Below are positions 1 through 8,134 of a stretch of 64,000 nucleotides of DNA, in pieces. The position numbers and the translations under genes were made by a program. Source of the stretch: JAGSPQ01 sp038206395 (lineage in GTDB: Bacteria; Myxococcota; Myxococcia; Myxococcales; Myxococcaceae); assembly GCA_038206395.1 (NCBI GenBank), contig JBBRAX010000008.1, positions 1 to 64,000 of the forward strand, written 5' to 3'. Under the pieces are notes generated by a model. It saw only the letters and a list, made by a program, of their open reading frames with translations, was not told the origin of the DNA and did no database searches. Position 1 is the stretch's first letter. Every line of letters starts with the position of its first letter.

Positions 1-38
1 GCCTAAGCTTCTCACCCATGTGGTAGCAAAGCGCCACC

Positions 39-491
39 ATGAGCAACCTCGTCGACGTCCTTGCCAGCCCTGAGAAGAAGTCTTTCGTGGTGGATGACTG
101 CGTGACCCTGGTTGATCAGGAAGTCGCCGATAAGTCCGGCCTTTCTGGCATCGCGATCAAGGCAGGCTTCGCCGCCGTCAAGGGCGTGAAGCCAGGCTTC
201 GTGAAGAACGCGGTCACCGACCTGCTGCCCGAGTTCGCGAAGGCGGTCGACCCGATCTACGCCGAAGCGAAAGCGAAGAACGAGCCCGTCGCCGCCTACT
301 TCAGCCGCAACGCCGGCCGGGCCGCTGACCTGTTGCTCGCGCTCACCGACGGCAAGGCCGACCGTTCGCCGCACGCGATCGTGAGGGCGACGTACAGCCG
401 CCTGCGTGGCTCGGCGAAGAAGAACGTCGAGGCCGCGATGCCCCGCGTCGGCAAGCTGATCGAGAAGCACGCCGGAGCCGACGGCCGATGA
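39..491 (+). CDS. Conserved hypothetical protein, 150 aa
   Basis: This gene encodes a soluble, helix-rich protein of 150 residues with no signal peptide and no membrane segment. I do not recognise a named family. The sequence is rich in Ala, Lys and Val, typical of a small all-alpha cytoplasmic protein, and it ends in a basic stretch. The ATG at 39 is chosen because an open, well-composed protein begins there; no strong Shine-Dalgarno is visible. Its stop overlaps the start of the next gene by 4 bases (ATGA), so the two are probably translated together. The function is unknown. Confidence 0.7.
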   Translation: MSNLVDVLASPEKKSFVVDDCVTLVDQEVADKSGLSGIAIKAGFAAVKGVKPGFVKNAVTDLLPEFAKAVDPIYAEAKAKNEPVAAYFSRNAGRAADLLLALTDGKADRSPHAIVRATYSRLRGSAKKNVEAAMPRVGKLIEKHAGADGR

Positions 492-937
492 AATTCCTCC
501 TCGCCCTCGTCCTGCTCTGCAAGCCGATCGACCCGACGCCCTTCCAGGCCAAGGGCAACACGCGCCGCCAGCTGCTGCTGGAGGTCGGCGAGTACAAGGC
601 GCAGCTCACCGACAACAAGGGTGAGGTGTGGACGAACGACAGCACCGCGTTCAAGGTGCTCTTCGCCGCGGATGATTCGTGGGTCGCGATGAAGGGGCCG
701 TATCCGTCGGGGTCGGTGATGATCGCTCCGACGATTCGTGACTCGGCGGTGATCGGCGTCGACCCGATGGCGGCGCTGACCGAGAAGGAAAAGGCCCTGG
801 TGCCGCAGACGGATTGCGGCGAGGCGTGGTTTGCCGACTGGGCGAGCTCGAAGCGCGGCCTCAAGCTCACCATCGAGCAGGGCACGGGGAAGAAGGTGAC
901 CCTCTACGTGTCGCCGCTGGGCGTTGTCAGCCGCTGA
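488..937 (+). CDS. Hypothetical exported protein, 149 aa
   Basis: This gene encodes a 149-residue protein with a short hydrophobic start (MKFLLALVLLCK). That could be a signal peptide or, less likely, a lipoprotein signal, since the Cys is followed by Lys rather than preceded by a clean lipobox. The rest is a beta-rich, polar domain with a single further Cys (in TDCGE). I do not recognise the family. It overlaps the upstream gene by 4 bases, which suggests translational coupling and a shared, unknown role. Confidence 0.65.
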   Translation: MKFLLALVLLCKPIDPTPFQAKGNTRRQLLLEVGEYKAQLTDNKGEVWTNDSTAFKVLFAADDSWVAMKGPYPSGSVMIAPTIRDSAVIGVDPMAALTEKEKALVPQTDCGEAWFADWASSKRGLKLTIEQGTGKKVTLYVSPLGVVSR

Positions 938-1001
938 CTTCGCGCCGATGATCTGACCCGAAGCGACGCGCAATCCCGCCGTCGCTTGAAGGAGATCATC
1001 G

Positions 1002-1160
1002 ATGTTCCAATCAATCATGAAGGGTCTTCAGGCCGCGGCTCCCGCCCTGGTCGTCGCTTTCGTCGGAGCGGTGGGCGTCAACGCCGGGCGCGAGGTCGGC
1101 ACCATGCTCGGCAAGTGGACAGTGAACCGCTTCAAGGACGAGAAGCCGAAAGAGGCGTGA
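1002..1160 (+). CDS. Small membrane-type peptide, 52 aa
   Basis: This short open frame encodes 52 residues. A hydrophobic central segment of about 20 residues (roughly 10 to 30, rich in Ala, Val and Gly) is followed by a basic tail ending in KPKEA. A strong Shine-Dalgarno, GAAGGAG at 988-994, lies 7 bases before the ATG, which is the main reason to call it. It probably forms one membrane helix with a charged cytoplasmic tail. It lies just after two unknown genes on the same strand and ends 33 bases before the stop of a convergent gene. Function unknown. Confidence 0.6.
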   Translation: MFQSIMKGLQAAAPALVVAFVGAVGVNAGREVGTMLGKWTVNRFKDEKPKEA

Positions 1161-1193
1161 TGAAGGTCGCCAGATTCTCTCGCGACGCCGAAC

Positions 1194-3323
1194 CTAACTT
1201 GCAGCGGCGAGCAGCGCGTAGCCCTCGCCTGTCAGCTCGACGGTCGCCTGACCCACGAACACCCGCAACCGCGGAGTGACCTGGCCGTACCAACCGACCA
1301 ACCGCGCCAGCGGCACCTTCAGCGGTGACCCGGGCGGAACCCCAATCGCCTTCAGCGGCGCGTCGAGCTTCAGCAGCACCGCGCCGTTGCCCTTCAGGTG
1401 CACCATGTCGATCGTGATCCCTTCGGCCGAAAGGCGCCCGTTCTCGAAAGCCACCGCTTCCTCGAAAGCGAAAACGCGCTCTTCACGCAGGTACGCGCCA
1501 TCGTCGTTGAGATCGATCGCCTGGAAGATTGCCTTGCCGACCTCGAGGTACATCGTCCCGTGGCCCTTGAGCCGCTGCAGCTGGTTCGCGCCTTCACCGA
1601 AGGATTTTTCAATCGCGCGGCCCCGGTTGCGCCGCTGCTCGGGCTGGCCGTCGACGCCGCCGACCACCGCGACCAGGCCACTCAGCCGCGCCAACAGCTC
1701 GCCGTTCACTGCGAGCGCGAGCCCTTCAGGGCCGACATGAAACGGCCCCGTCGTCGGGCTGTGGCCGTAGTCCAGCCTCGGGCCGAGCTCAGCCAAACGC
1801 GGCACCGGCAACGCCTGGAAGCCGGGCTGCACTTCGGGAGCCGTGGGTGCCGACGCCAGCGGCGCCTGCGGATCCACCTGCCACTCTTCGCCCGACGCCG
1901 AGGCCTCGGCCGGCACCGCGGCCGGCGCCGACCACTCTCCCGCCGGCGCATCGCCCGTCACCCACGACGGCAACGCAGGCTCGGCCGCGGCGACGGGCTC
2001 CGGATCCTGCTCCAACTGCGGCTCGGCCTGCTCGCTGTAGTCCTGCTGCTCGGGCGCCACGGCCTGCCCGTCAAGTTCCTGTTGTTCGGCCGCGGGAGCC
2101 TGTTCGCTGTACTGCGGCTGCGCCGGCTCGACCGGGTCATCGGGCGTGTCCCACAACGGCTCAGGCGCTGCCGCGGGTTGGGGCTCGGGCTCCCATGACC
2201 CGCCGTTGTCTTCCGGCGCAACGCCCGCCCACGACTGCTCGGGGTCTGTCTCTACTTGCGCGACCGGAGCAGCGACCATCGGCTCGTGCTCTTCGGGCAG
2301 CGGCTGCTCGGACAACGCGCCTTGATCTTCGACAGGCACGAGCACGTTCTGCTCGACCATCACCACCGGCGCTTCGACCTGGGCATCGATGACGTCGCCC
2401 TCGACCAGCGGCAGGTCGGCTTCGGGCTCTTCGGTGAGCGCTGGCTCGTCGGCCATCTGCAGATCGTCCGAGACGATCACGTTCGGCGGCGACACCTCGT
2501 CCATTCCGAACTGCGCGCCCCAATCAGAATGCAGCGCAGGCGACCTCACTTCCGGCAGCTCCTCGAACCCGGCCTGCGGCAGCGGAGGCCCACCGGCGCC
2601 ACCCAGCGACTGGGCCTGCGACGCCAGCGCGACGGCAGAGGCCGGCTGCACGGGAAGCGGAGGTGGCTGGTCGGCTTCGGCCGGCACATCCTCCTCGTCG
2701 CTCATCATCTCGATCTGCACGTCTTCTGACACTGGCCGCGGCGCCGAGGGCGGCGGCGGGGCAGTCACGGCCGGAGCAGGAACCTCGACCTTTTCCGGCG
2801 CAGCGTCCGGCGGAGGCGACATCTTCACCGTGGCCGGCGCCGACGCCGACACCATCGCGCGCGCCATCTTCTCGGCCATCAGATCGCTGCCGCTGATCAC
2901 GAAGTGCTCGCGCGCCCGCGCGTAGTCGCCCGCCTGTGCCAGCGCAAGCCCGAGGTAGTTGTGCGCCTTCTTGTGACCCGGCTCGAGATCCGTCGCCGTC
3001 TCGAACTCGCGCACGCTGCGCGTCAGATCATTCGTCTTCAGGTACACGAGCCCGAGGTTCACCCGCAGCGTCGGGTCTGCCGGGTTCTCGTTCACCAGCT
3101 GCTCGTAGATCGTCGAGGCCCGCTCGAACTGCCCGAGCTTGAAGTACGTCAGCCCCAGCAGGTTCTGCGCCTTTTCGTTCTTCGGCTGCAGCCCGTACGC
3201 CTGCTCGAGGTGGCCCTTCGCCTCGTCGACCTTCCCCGCCGCCAACAGCTCGCCGCCCTTGTACAGCTGCGCCAGAAATTCTTCGTCCGTCGCGGCATCG
3301 CGTCGGGCCGTCGTGCTCGTCAT
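1194..3323 (-). CDS. TPR protein with C-terminal AIM24-like domain, 709 aa
   Basis: The first 150 or so residues form tandem tetratricopeptide repeats with the usual NLGLVYLK and NYLGLALAQ type helices, a protein-interaction scaffold. A very long acidic, Pro/Glu/Ala-rich linker follows (about 160 to 490). The last 200 residues resemble the AIM24 family: a compact beta-rich domain with motifs such as KGHGTMYLEVG, EGITIDMVHLKGNG and VPLARLVGWYG. AIM24-like domains occur in bacteria and in a mitochondrial protein, and their biochemical role is poorly defined. There is no signal peptide, so it is probably cytoplasmic. The ATG at 3323 begins just before the first TPR. It sits directly downstream of the transglycosylase gene on the same strand. 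Confidence 0.8.
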   Translation of the reverse strand: MTSTTARRDAATDEEFLAQLYKGGELLAAGKVDEAKGHLEQAYGLQPKNEKAQNLLGLTYFKLGQFERASTIYEQLVNENPADPTLRVNLGLVYLKTNDLTRSVREFETATDLEPGHKKAHNYLGLALAQAGDYARAREHFVISGSDLMAEKMARAMVSASAPATVKMSPPPDAAPEKVEVPAPAVTAPPPPSAPRPVSEDVQIEMMSDEEDVPAEADQPPPLPVQPASAVALASQAQSLGGAGGPPLPQAGFEELPEVRSPALHSDWGAQFGMDEVSPPNVIVSDDLQMADEPALTEEPEADLPLVEGDVIDAQVEAPVVMVEQNVLVPVEDQGALSEQPLPEEHEPMVAAPVAQVETDPEQSWAGVAPEDNGGSWEPEPQPAAAPEPLWDTPDDPVEPAQPQYSEQAPAAEQQELDGQAVAPEQQDYSEQAEPQLEQDPEPVAAAEPALPSWVTGDAPAGEWSAPAAVPAEASASGEEWQVDPQAPLASAPTAPEVQPGFQALPVPRLAELGPRLDYGHSPTTGPFHVGPEGLALAVNGELLARLSGLVAVVGGVDGQPEQRRNRGRAIEKSFGEGANQLQRLKGHGTMYLEVGKAIFQAIDLNDDGAYLREERVFAFEEAVAFENGRLSAEGITIDMVHLKGNGAVLLKLDAPLKAIGVPPGSPLKVPLARLVGWYGQVTPRLRVFVGQATVELTGEGYALLAAAS

Positions 3324-3330
3324 TCGTCCC

Positions 3331-3969
3331 TCATGGCACGTCTGCAGCCGCTTCCGCGTCCGACTGGGTCTTGTATTGGAAGTAGAGCGACAACACCTTC
3401 CGCACGTACGCCTGCGTCTCGGCGTAGGGCGGAACCTGCCCGTTGTACTTCTTCACCGCTTCTGGGCCGGCGTTGTAGCCCGCGACCATCTTCACCATGT
3501 CGCCGTCGAACTCGTTGGCCAGCACCCGCAGGTACCGCACCCCGCCCTCGATGTTGTCGCGCGGGTCGAAGATGTCCTTCACGTACATCTCTTGCGCGGT
3601 TGGTGGCATGAGCTGCATCAGGCCGGACGCTCCGACCGAAGAAACCGCCTGGGGATCGAAGGCGGACTCGGCATGCATCACCGCGCGCACCAGCGCCGAA
3701 GGGATGCGGTAACGAATCGCCGCCTGCTCGATGTAGTCGTCGTACTGGGTCGCCTTCAGCTTCGACCCACTCGTCACCCGCGCCGGCGCGGTGGGCAGCG
3801 GCGCCGGGCGAAACTCGCCTTCGACCTTCCGCGCCTTCGTGCCCCGCGCGCCACCTGGAGCGACGTTCGTGTAGACGATCGTCCCGTCTTTCTCGACGTA
3901 CTTGTAGATGCCGCCCGCGAAAGCAGACGGCGTCACCAACATAAGAATGAGTGGAAGGGCCTTCGTCAA
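3331..3969 (-). CDS. Lytic transglycosylase with N-terminal DUF4124-type segment
   Basis: This is a periplasmic murein-cleaving enzyme of the Slt70/MltC-type SLT fold. After a signal peptide (core PLILMLVTPSAFAGG) comes a short DUF4124-like stretch (GIYKYVEKDGTIVYTN). The SLT domain follows, with the catalytic Glu in the motif MHAESAFDP, then GASGLMQLMP, GVRYLRVL and VAGYNAGPEAV. All core lytic transglycosylase motifs are present, so it should be active. The start is uncertain: TTG at 3969 gives a clean signal peptide of 212 residues in total, while another TTG at 4008 adds 13 residues but leaves almost no room before the divergent nadB. Neither has a good ribosome binding site. Confidence 0.85.
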   Translation of the reverse strand: MTKALPLILMLVTPSAFAGGIYKYVEKDGTIVYTNVAPGGARGTKARKVEGEFRPAPLPTAPARVTSGSKLKATQYDDYIEQAAIRYRIPSALVRAVMHAESAFDPQAVSSVGASGLMQLMPPTAQEMYVKDIFDPRDNIEGGVRYLRVLANEFDGDMVKMVAGYNAGPEAVKKYNGQVPPYAETQAYVRKVLSLYFQYKTQSDAEAAADVP

Positions 3970-4031
3970 AACGCGCGAAGCGTAGCCTCCCTGCCTCGAC
4001 GCGTCCAAAACCCGTTCGCTGAGGGTGTTAT

Positions 4032-5624
4032 GTGAAAGCCATGGCCCAAGCTTTCGACTTTCTCGTCCTCGGCGGCGGAATCGCCGGCCTCACCTACGCG
4101 CTGGAAGCCAGCAAGCACGGCTCGGTGGCGGTGCTCACCAAGCGGGCCCGCGACGAGAGCAACACCGTCTACGCCCAAGGGGGCATCGCCTCGGTGCTCG
4201 CCTCCGATGACTCGTACGACCAGCACATCGAAGACACGATGGTCGCCGGCGGCGGGCTGTGCCATCGCGACGCCGTCACAGTGACCGTGAAAGAAGGCCC
4301 CGAGCGGCTCAAGGCCCTGGTCGCCCTGGGGGCCGAGTTCAACCGGAACAAGGCCACCAACGCGTTCGACCTCACCCGCGAAGGCGGCCACTCGCGGCGC
4401 CGCATCGTCCACGCCGGCGACGTCACCGGCCGCGAAGTCGTCCGCGCGTTGCTCGCCGCCTGCGACGATCAGCCGAACATCACCTTCTTCCCCAACACGG
4501 CGGCGATCGATCTGCTCGTCGACCGTTCGCAGCCCCGCGGCAAGGCGCGCGCGATGGGCGCCTACGTGCTCAAGCCCGACGGCCACATCGAGACCTTCCT
4601 CGCCAAGCTCACCGTGCTCGCGACGGGCGGCGCGGGGAAGGTCTACCTCTACACGACCAACCCCGACGTCGCGTCCGGAGACGGCGTGGCGATGGCTTAC
4701 CGGGCCGGCGCACAGATCGCGAACATGGAGTTCTACCAGTTCCACCCGACCTGCCTGTTTCACCCCGAGGCGAAGAGCTTCCTGATTTCCGAAGCGCTGC
4801 GCGGAGAAGGCGGCCGCCTGCGCCTCAAGTCAGGCGCGCCTTTCATGGAACGGTACCACCCGATGGGTGCGCTGGCTCCGCGTGACGTGGTGGCGCGCGC
4901 CATCGACGCCGAGATGAAGCTCACCGGCGACGATCACGTCGTCCTCGACATGACGCACCTCGGCCGCAAGTACCTGGTCGACCGGTTCCCGAACATCTAC
5001 GCGACCTGCAAAGAGTTCGGCATCGACATGGCGGTGCAGCCGATTCCCGTCGTGCCCGCCGCCCACTACATGTGCGGCGGCGTCACCACCGACCTCCGTG
5101 GCCAGACGTCGATTCCCGGCCTCTTCGCGATTGGCGAGGTCAGCTGCACCGGCCTTCACGGCGCGAACCGCCTCGCGTCCAACTCCCTGCTCGAGGGCCT
5201 CGTCTTCGGCCACCGCGCGGCTGTCACCGGCGCAGACGAGCTCAAGACCGTGGCGACGCCCCACCCGCTTCCCGACTGGGATCCCGGCACCGCCGTCGCC
5301 TCGGACGAGAGCGTCGTCGTCAGCCACAACTGGGAAGAGATTCGCCGCCTGATGTGGAACTACGTCGGCATCGTTCGCACCGGAAAGCGCCTGATGCGCG
5401 CGCGCCGCCGGCTCGACCTGCTGCGCGAAGAGATTCGCGAGTACTACTGGAGCTTCAACCTCACCCGAGACGTGGTCGAGCTGCGAAACATCGCCGACGT
5501 CGCGCTGCTGATCGTCGAGTGCGCCACCCGCCGCAAAGAGAGCCGCGGCCTGCACTACACGCTCGACTACCCGACCCAGGACGATCACAACTGGCTGCAC
5601 GACACGGTCGTCACCCACCCGTGA
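4032..5624 (+). CDS. nadB: L-aspartate oxidase
   Basis: NadB oxidises L-aspartate to iminoaspartate with FAD, the first step of de novo NAD synthesis. The N-terminus carries the dinucleotide-binding motif LGGGIAGLTYAL. Family motifs follow: NTVYAQGGIA, HSRRRIVHAGD, LATGGAGKVY, EFYQFHPTC, and APRDVVARAID in the succinate dehydrogenase/fumarate reductase flavoprotein fold. Near the end are GLHGANRLASNSLLEG and the helical capping domain. The length of 530 residues is normal for the family. GTG at 4032 is preferred because GAGGG at 4021-4025 lies 6 bases upstream; ATG at 4041 is an alternative. Its stop overlaps the rhomboid start. nadA and nadC are not in the window. Confidence 0.95.
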   Translation: MKAMAQAFDFLVLGGGIAGLTYALEASKHGSVAVLTKRARDESNTVYAQGGIASVLASDDSYDQHIEDTMVAGGGLCHRDAVTVTVKEGPERLKALVALGAEFNRNKATNAFDLTREGGHSRRRIVHAGDVTGREVVRALLAACDDQPNITFFPNTAAIDLLVDRSQPRGKARAMGAYVLKPDGHIETFLAKLTVLATGGAGKVYLYTTNPDVASGDGVAMAYRAGAQIANMEFYQFHPTCLFHPEAKSFLISEALRGEGGRLRLKSGAPFMERYHPMGALAPRDVVARAIDAEMKLTGDDHVVLDMTHLGRKYLVDRFPNIYATCKEFGIDMAVQPIPVVPAAHYMCGGVTTDLRGQTSIPGLFAIGEVSCTGLHGANRLASNSLLEGLVFGHRAAVTGADELKTVATPHPLPDWDPGTAVASDESVVVSHNWEEIRRLMWNYVGIVRTGKRLMRARRRLDLLREEIREYYWSFNLTRDVVELRNIADVALLIVECATRRKESRGLHYTLDYPTQDDHNWLHDTVVTHP

Positions 5625-6271
5625 TTCCCGAGCCTGCCGAGCCCGTAGCGCCGTCGCAACCACCGGCCGCAGTGCCGTACGTCAGCTACGCCGTGCTCGC
5701 CGGCAGCGTGATTGTCTTTCTGCTCGACAGCTTCGTGCTCGACAACGGCCTGCGCGGCGCGCTCGGGCTCTACGGCCCCCTGGTGAAGCAGGGCCAGTGG
5801 TGGCGCCCGCTGACCTTCGTCTTCACCCATGGTGGGCCGCTTCACCTCGGCCTCAACATGATGGTCGTGATGTCCCTGGGCCGCGACGTCGAACGCGGCG
5901 TCGGCACCTTTCGCTTCCTGATCAGCTCGATCGTCGGCGCGCTGGCCAGCGCGGTGGCGGTGTTGATCTGGGACTTCGATCAACCGACCGTCGGCGCCTC
6001 GGGGATGATCCTCGGCTGGGCCGGCGTGCTGGTGCCGATCATCGGCACCGCGGGCCGCAAGCAGCTGGGCATCTGGCTGGTGCAGATGGCGTTGATCAGC
6101 CTCATTCCCGGCATCAGCGGCGCGGGCCACCTCGGCGGTTTTCTGGGCGGCCTGCCGTGTGGCTTCATCATGCGGGGGTCGAAGACGCGGTTCCAGACGA
6201 TGGCGCCCGTGTTGCTCTTCATCGCAGCAGTGCTCACGGTGCTCGCGGGAACAGGAAGGTTGAGCCTTTGA
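5621..6271 (+). CDS. Rhomboid-family intramembrane serine protease
   Basis: This is an integral membrane protein of 216 residues with about six hydrophobic segments. The rhomboid signature is complete: the motif HGGPLHLGLNMMVV in the second helix region, the catalytic Ser in GASGMILG, and the catalytic His in GHLGGFLGG. Rhomboids cleave transmembrane helices within the membrane. The start is GTG at 5621, overlapping the nadB stop as GTGA, and the gene is itself overlapped by the next start, so nadB, rhomboid and the LOG gene form one transcription unit. The substrate cannot be predicted; the adjacent membrane-anchored kinase is one possible partner, but that is only inference. Confidence 0.88.
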   Translation: MIPEPAEPVAPSQPPAAVPYVSYAVLAGSVIVFLLDSFVLDNGLRGALGLYGPLVKQGQWWRPLTFVFTHGGPLHLGLNMMVVMSLGRDVERGVGTFRFLISSIVGALASAVAVLIWDFDQPTVGASGMILGWAGVLVPIIGTAGRKQLGIWLVQMALISLIPGISGAGHLGGFLGGLPCGFIMRGSKTRFQTMAPVLLFIAAVLTVLAGTGRLSL

Positions 6272-6861
6272 AAGACCAGAAGCTGAAGTGGGTGGGCGTG
6301 TACTGCGGCTCGCGCGATGGGGCGAAACCCAGCTACCGCGAGGCGGCGCACGCGTTCGGCCGGGAGCTCGCGAAGAACGGGCTCAGCCTCGTCTACGGCG
6401 GCGCGCAGTCGGGCCTGATGGGCGCCGTCGCCGACGGTGTGCTCGAAGGCGGCCAGGCGGTCACCGGGGTGCTGCCCCATGGCCTCGCCCGCGCGGAGTT
6501 CGCCCACCCGCGGCTCACCACCCTGCACCTCACCGAGTCGATGCACGAACGGAAGGCAAAGATGGAGTCGCTGTCTGACGCCTTCGTCGCCCTGCCCGGT
6601 GGCTTCGGCACGCTCGACGAGCTCTTCGAGATTCTCACCTGGGCCCAGGTCGGCCTTCACAGCAAGCCAGTCGGACTCTTGAACGTCGGCGGCTACTGGG
6701 ATCCGCTCGAGGCGCAGATTCGTATGGGCTTCGACGAGGGCTTCATTCCGCCCACCTTGAAGACGACGCTGGTGGTCGAGAAGACCCCGGCGGCGCTGAT
6801 CGCCCGGCTGCTGGCTCACGCGCCTCCACCGTCGGCGATAAAGTGGATCCAGCGCGAATAG
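6268..6861 (+). CDS. LOG family (TIGR00730) nucleoside 5'-monophosphate phosphoribohydrolase
   Basis: This is a Rossmann-fold protein of 197 residues in the LOG/TIGR00730 family. Members remove the ribose 5'-phosphate from cytokinin riboside monophosphates or from other nucleotides such as AMP. The diagnostic motif PGGFGTLDELFE is present, with the nucleotide-binding start VGVYCGSRDG and the LVYGGAQSGLMG segment. TTG at 6268 is preferred: it overlaps the rhomboid stop and has AGGAAGG at 6253-6259, 8 bases upstream. The physiological substrate in non-plant bacteria is not settled. It sits between the rhomboid and kinase genes. Confidence 0.88.
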   Translation: MKDQKLKWVGVYCGSRDGAKPSYREAAHAFGRELAKNGLSLVYGGAQSGLMGAVADGVLEGGQAVTGVLPHGLARAEFAHPRLTTLHLTESMHERKAKMESLSDAFVALPGGFGTLDELFEILTWAQVGLHSKPVGLLNVGGYWDPLEAQIRMGFDEGFIPPTLKTTLVVEKTPAALIARLLAHAPPPSAIKWIQRE

Positions 6862-8130
6862 ATGGCCCCTCGGAAACCCAAGCCCGGCGACACGACGGAT
6901 CTCGTCTTGCCAGACGCCTATGCCCCGACGCGGGTGCAGTCGCACCTGAAGGCCCTGGACGACGACACCGCGCCCAGCTACCCGGGCATCGCGCGCGACC
7001 CGCTGCTCCACGCGAAGGTCAGCGGCTATCAAATCGACGGCCTGCTGGGCCGCGGGGCTGCGGGCATCGTCTACCAGGCGGTGCAGCTCAAGACGGGCAA
7101 GCGCGCCGCTTTCAAGGTGCTCAAGCCCGAGTTCGCCGAGCAGCCGGAGTACATCCTTCGGCTGATCGAAGAGGCCAAGGCGCTCAGCTCGCTTCGGCAC
7201 CCGGGCATCATCGACATCCTCGACTTCGGCCTGTTGCCCAACGGCCAGCCGTACCTGGTGATGGAACTGTTCGACGGCATTTCGCTGGAAGAACAGCTGC
7301 AGTTCGGCGGCAAGCCGACGATGCGCGAGACGCTGAATCTGTTGGACGAGCTGCTGGGCGCGCTCGGCGCCGCGCACGATCACGGCATCATCCACCGCGA
7401 TGTGAAGCCGTCGAACCTGTTCCTCGCCACGCTGCCCGACGGGAAGCGCCACCTGAAGGTGCTCGACTTCGGCCTCGCCCGCGTCTCCGACCGCCGCACC
7501 GAGGTCCGCCCCACCCGCCCCGGCTCGATCGTCGGCACGCCCGACTACATGTCGCCCGAGCAGATCGTCGGCCGCGACGTGAGCGCCGCTTCCGACGTCT
7601 ATGCCACCGGCGGCATCGCCTTCCGCCTGCTGTGCGATCGGCTCCCCTTCGTCGGTGCTTCAGCGTTCGAAGTGATCACGATCAAGATGGAAGGCCAGCC
7701 GCCGCGGCTGCGCGAGGTCGACCCGAAGGTGCCGCCCGAGCTCGACCTGCTCGTCTTCCAGATGATGTCGCTCGACCCACCGCGGCGGCCCAGCGTGAAG
7801 GAAGCCCGCGCGCGCTTCACGGCGTTTCTCAAGACGCTCGACCGCGGCCCGACCATCAACCTCGACGAGAGCGCCTCGCTGCGCCCGACCACCTTTCACC
7901 AGTTCGACGATCGCGGAGCCGTGCGGCGCGCTCGGCCCAGTCTTCCCGCGCCGCAGCTGTCGCCGCCTTCGCGGCCGACGGATCTCGAGAAGAAGCACAG
8001 CATCCCAAAGACGGAGCTCGAGTCGGCGTTCGTGCCCCAGGTGCCAGACAACAAGCTGCGGAACCTGGGCGTGGTGCTGGTGGTGCTGGGACTCGGCGGC
8101 GCGCTGATCTGGTACGTGCTTCACCGCTGA
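6862..8130 (+). CDS. Ser/Thr protein kinase, C-terminally membrane anchored
   Basis: This is a Hanks-type (Pkn-like) kinase of 422 residues. The catalytic domain covers about 55 to 320. It has the glycine loop GRGAAGIV, the ATP lysine in AFKVLK, the catalytic loop HRDVKPSN, the metal motif DFG in VLDFGLAR, and an SPE motif (GTPDYMSPEQ) in place of APE. All catalytic residues are present, so it should be active. A Pro/Arg-rich linker leads to a single membrane helix at about residues 400 to 420, followed by only two residues, so it is tail anchored with the kinase domain in the cytoplasm. There is no extracellular sensor. It starts directly after the previous stop, as part of the nadB run. Confidence 0.92.
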   Translation: MAPRKPKPGDTTDLVLPDAYAPTRVQSHLKALDDDTAPSYPGIARDPLLHAKVSGYQIDGLLGRGAAGIVYQAVQLKTGKRAAFKVLKPEFAEQPEYILRLIEEAKALSSLRHPGIIDILDFGLLPNGQPYLVMELFDGISLEEQLQFGGKPTMRETLNLLDELLGALGAAHDHGIIHRDVKPSNLFLATLPDGKRHLKVLDFGLARVSDRRTEVRPTRPGSIVGTPDYMSPEQIVGRDVSAASDVYATGGIAFRLLCDRLPFVGASAFEVITIKMEGQPPRLREVDPKVPPELDLLVFQMMSLDPPRRPSVKEARARFTAFLKTLDRGPTINLDESASLRPTTFHQFDDRGAVRRARPSLPAPQLSPPSRPTDLEKKHSIPKTELESAFVPQVPDNKLRNLGVVLVVLGLGGALIWYVLHR

Positions 8131-8134
8131 CGCT

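Noticed and set aside
296..1018. Long open frame on the minus strand opposite the first two genes
   Set aside because: Its translation is Arg-rich and low in complexity, typical of a shadow of high-G+C genes on the other strand.
5072..5620. Upstream extension of the rhomboid frame
   Set aside because: It lies inside nadB and translates to Arg/Pro-rich text; the real start is GTG 5621.
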